Below, in pieces: positions 6,577 through 7,933 of a stretch of 7,933 nucleotides of DNA (within the stretch, counting starts at the first letter, position 1; every line of letters begins with the position of its first letter). The notes below the pieces were generated by a model, which saw only the letters and a program-made list of their open reading frames with translations, was not told the origin of the DNA and did not search any database. Origin of the DNA: Gemmatimonadota bacterium (lineage in GTDB: Bacteria > Gemmatimonadota > Gemmatimonadetes > Gemmatimonadales > GWC2-71-9); the NCBI GenBank assembly GCA_003222235.1, contig QHVD01000234.1, positions 1 to 7,933 on the forward strand, given 5' to 3'. Both the position numbers and the translations under genes were made by a program.

Positions 6577-6599
6577 TACAAGCGGGCACACCGGCGTCA

Positions 6600-6606
6600 T
6601 ATTATA
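6600..6606. promoter_or_regulatory. Overlapping -10 elements of a bidirectional promoter
   Basis: The + strand carries TATTAT at 6600-6605 (five of six to consensus) and the - strand carries TATAAT at 6606-6601 (perfect). This AT-rich heptamer stands alone in GC-rich surroundings. The rightward start predicted from it (about 6611-6613) falls on the first base of the PEBP start codon at 6612. The leftward start would be near 6594, giving a leader of roughly 67 nt that includes the inverted repeat. No good -35 box is visible on either side. Confidence 0.6.
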
Positions 6607-6611
6607 GAACC

Positions 6612-7163
6612 ATGCGGCGTCCGGCCACGTACTCTCTATGGATCCTCGCCATCACGCTTTCGGTCGCTGCAGCGCGGGAGAGACCTATGGCGTTCTCGGT
6701 CACCAGCACGGCATTCAAGGAAGGAGCCGGCATTCCGGTGAAGCACACGTGCGACGGCGCGGACGTGTCGCCCCCGCTCGCCTGGAGCGGCGCGCCGGCC
6801 GGCGTCGGTGCGTTCGCGCTGATCGCCGATGACCCCGATGCGCCGGCAGGAACCTGGGTGCACTGGGTGCTGTACGACCTTCCGGGGATGACTTCCCAGT
6901 TGCCCGAGAATGTGGCCAAGACCGAGACACCCGCAGGGCTGGGCGGCGCGAGCCAAGGGAAAAACGACTTCCGGCGGACCGGCTACGGCGGACCGTGTCC
7001 GCCGCCCGGGCCCGCGCACCGCTATTTCTTCAAGCTGTACGCGCTCGACACCGCGCTACGCCTCAAGCCGGGCGCCGCGAAGCAGGACGTAGAGGCCGCG
7101 ATGAAGGGACACATCCTGGCCACGGCGCAGCTCATGGGTACATACGCGAGGCAGAGGCGATGA
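6612..7163 (+). CDS. YbhB/YbcL family PEBP (Raf kinase inhibitor-like) protein with signal peptide
   Basis: The 183-residue product is a bacterial phosphatidylethanolamine-binding-protein family member. Its diagnostic pieces are HTCDGADVSPPLAW (45-58), the ligand-pocket box DDPDAPAGTWVHWVLYDLP (73-91), and GYGGPCPPPGPAHRYFFKLYALD (124-146) with the His-Arg-Tyr triplet at 136-138. Bacterial members are small globular proteins whose biochemical role is largely unsettled. Residues 1-21 form a likely signal peptide (MRRPATYSLWILAITLSVAAA), so the full-length form should be exported, as is E. coli YbcL. A second ATG at 6687 gives a 158-residue form without the signal. The ATG 6612 start has no Shine-Dalgarno sequence and coincides with the predicted transcription start. 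The stop overlaps the next gene's start at ATGA, so the two are probably coupled. Confidence 0.92.
   Translation: MRRPATYSLWILAITLSVAAARERPMAFSVTSTAFKEGAGIPVKHTCDGADVSPPLAWSGAPAGVGAFALIADDPDAPAGTWVHWVLYDLPGMTSQLPENVAKTETPAGLGGASQGKNDFRRTGYGGPCPPPGPAHRYFFKLYALDTALRLKPGAAKQDVEAAMKGHILATAQLMGTYARQRR
6676..6682 (+). promoter_or_regulatory. Internal Shine-Dalgarno-like site before Met26 of the PEBP gene
   Basis: GGGAGAG lies about four bases before the in-frame ATG at 6687. It could start a 158-residue PEBP protein beginning MAFSVTSTAF, the natural first strand of the domain. The purine run is fair but not perfect, and it overlaps codons for the end of the signal peptide. Confidence 0.4.
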
Positions 7164-7696
7164 GGGCGCTGGGACTGGCGCTGATGGTCTGGATGGGCGC
7201 CGCGCCCGCCCCCCCGCCGTTCTCCGTCATCGTCCTCCCCGCGACGATCCGGGGCATGATGAGCGCGGTGTGGATCGAGAACAACCGGCACTGGGACGAG
7301 TTGGCCGGCGAGAACACCCTCACGCAGCTGCTCGGCACCGGGAAGCCGACGCAGCGCGAGTATCTCGGCTGCCTGGCGGGTGACGTCACGCGTGACACGC
7401 TGTGGGTGCGCCGGCTGATCACGGCCGCGAACTTGAAGCAGCTACAGTTCGCCGTGGCGGGCAGCTGCGACGACGTCGACCAGCTCGTCGGAACCTTCCA
7501 CACCCACCCCTATCGCGCCGACTCGGGCGGTCGCCCGGTCAAGGAGCGCGGGCTCTCGCCGATGGATCTCGCTACCTTCGCTGCCACGCGCGATGAGGTA
7601 GCGATGGTGATGTGGGACCTGGACTCGCTCGACGTGGCGGCGAAAGCTGTCGACGGGAGCGTGCGCCACCCCGCTTCTCTTACCGTAAACCCCTAG
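7160..7696 (+). CDS. Small exported protein with JAMM/MPN-like metal-binding signature
   Basis: The 178-residue product starts with a short hydrophobic signal (MRALGLALMVWMGAAPA). The mature part holds a candidate JAMM zinc motif: Glu67 in QREYLGCLAG, His114 and His116 in GTFHTHP, and Ser133/Asp136 in LSPMD. The Glu-to-first-His spacing (47 residues) is close to that in archaeal JAMM proteins, and 'E-x-x-G-x-L-x-G ... H-T-H-P ... S-P-x-D' is the usual family layout. JAMM enzymes are zinc isopeptidases or peptidases and are normally cytoplasmic, so export is unusual. The HTHP-to-Asp loop is about nine residues longer than in the compact families. No peptidase activity is proven; a non-catalytic relative is possible. 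ATG 7160 overlaps the PEBP stop (ATGA) and has GAGG 8 bp upstream (7148-7151). The longer in-frame opening from 6995 was rejected as a shadow of the PEBP gene. Confidence 0.7.
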   Translation: MRALGLALMVWMGAAPAPPPFSVIVLPATIRGMMSAVWIENNRHWDELAGENTLTQLLGTGKPTQREYLGCLAGDVTRDTLWVRRLITAANLKQLQFAVAGSCDDVDQLVGTFHTHPYRADSGGRPVKERGLSPMDLATFAATRDEVAMVMWDLDSLDVAAKAVDGSVRHPASLTVNP

Positions 7697-7698
7697 GG
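7691..7698. other. CCCTAGGG palindrome centred on two overlapping stop codons
   Basis: The 8-bp palindrome CCCTAGGG has at its centre CTAG, which supplies TAG to both the rightward JAMM-like gene (7694-7696) and the leftward partial gene (7695-7693). It is too short to act as a terminator, and neither side has a T-tract. No rho-independent terminator was found at any of the three convergent junctions. Confidence 0.8.
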
Positions 7699-7932
7699 TT
7701 CAACATTCGCATCGAACGCTCCGGTCAGAATCCGGCCCGTGCGCTTGACCTGAATCCAGATTCGGTAGCGCCCCGGTTTCGGGAACGCGTAGGGAAAAGA
7801 GAGCGTGTCGCTCGCGACCGTTTGCGCGTCGGCCATGGCGCTGCCAGGACTTGCCATCTCCGCCAGCCGTCTCCCGAGCGCGCCCCGGACCGTATCTCCG
7901 GGCTGCCGCAGCAGGAACGTCGCTTGCGCCGC
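7693..7932 (-). CDS. C-terminal 79 residues of a beta-rich protein of unknown function (5' end outside window)
   Basis: A leftward frame enters from the right edge and stops at TAG 7695-7693. It is open throughout and has the G/C-ending codon pattern of the window. The end reads as an immunoglobulin-like or cupredoxin-like strand pair: SFPYAFPKPGRYRIWIQV, then KRTGRILTGAFDANV. 'F-x-K-P-G-x-Y-x-I-W-I-Q-V-K-R' is typical of the last strands of small extracytoplasmic beta-sandwich domains such as FixH/YtkA-like proteins. That family is a guess from style, and the part that would settle it is missing. Its stop overlaps that of the JAMM-like gene within CTAG. The frame is not one of the six-frame openings with a start, because the start lies beyond the window. 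Confidence 0.65.
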   Translation of the reverse strand, partial: AAQATFLLRQPGDTVRGALGRRLAEMASPGSAMADAQTVASDTLSFPYAFPKPGRYRIWIQVKRTGRILTGAFDANVEP

Positions 7933-7933
7933 C

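Noticed and set aside
6527..6589. Upstream GTG start (6589) for the LolA-like protein
   Set aside because: No Shine-Dalgarno sequence; the extension would translate through the inverted repeat and place the signal peptide at residue 22. GTG 6526 has an excellent SD.
6568..6600. Ten-codon leftward upstream ORF (ATG 6600-6598 to TAG 6570-6568) as an attenuating leader peptide
   Set aside because: Its ATG lies before the transcription start predicted from TATAAT, so it would not be transcribed, and it has no ribosome-binding site.
7209..7215. Run of seven C residues in the JAMM-like gene as a phase-variable tract
   Set aside because: Seven C's are unremarkable in DNA this GC-rich, and it encodes an ordinary Pro run after the signal peptide. 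It is at most a site to check for sequencing error.

Overview
The window is about 8 kb of very GC-rich, tightly packed bacterial DNA with strong G/C bias at third codon positions. Six of the seven complete reading frames other than the two agmatine genes begin with, or can begin with, a signal peptide or hydrophobic membrane segments, which suggests a Gram-negative-type bacterium with a busy envelope. The gene mix, the GGGAAAC-type heptamer microsatellites and the poor Shine-Dalgarno signals fit an uncultured soil-type lineage such as Gemmatimonadota or Acidobacteriota. That placement is an impression from composition and protein style, not a demonstrated assignment. There is no rRNA, tRNA, CRISPR array, insertion sequence or recognisable phage gene.

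Layout, left to right. (1) Bases 3-128 hold the last 41 codons of an unidentified rightward gene. (2) Bases 125-2197 hold a leftward two-gene operon, N-carbamoylputrescine amidase (aguB) then agmatine deiminase (aguA). Together they turn agmatine into putrescine. (3) After a 64-bp divergent gap, bases 2262-5798 hold a rightward three-gene cluster: an exported seven-bladed YncE-type beta-propeller, a membrane protein joining a DUF805-like region to a C-terminal SRPBCC-like domain, and an exported LACTB-type serine hydrolase. The last two overlap at ATGA and are probably translationally coupled. (4) Bases 5795-6526 hold a leftward exported protein resembling the LolA/LppX lipoprotein-carrier fold. 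(5) An 85-bp divergent region contains overlapping -10 elements on both strands and a perfect 8-bp inverted repeat. (6) Bases 6612-7696 hold a rightward pair coupled by ATGA: a YbhB/YbcL-type PEBP protein and a small exported protein with a JAMM-like metal-binding signature. (7) Bases 7693-7932 hold the C-terminal end of a leftward beta-rich protein cut by the window edge.

The architecture is very economical. All three convergent junctions are 4-bp overlaps of the two stop codons (CTAA, TTAG, CTAG), and two same-strand junctions are ATGA overlaps. No stretch over 300 bases lacks a gene. The most noteworthy signals are the exported JAMM-like protein, the PEBP gene with two well-separated start signals (leaderless exported form versus SD-led cytoplasmic form), the symmetric promoter with adjoining hairpin, the membrane-SRPBCC fusion, and heptanucleotide repeats at both ends of aguA. 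I found no evidence for a defence, mobile or secondary-metabolite system.
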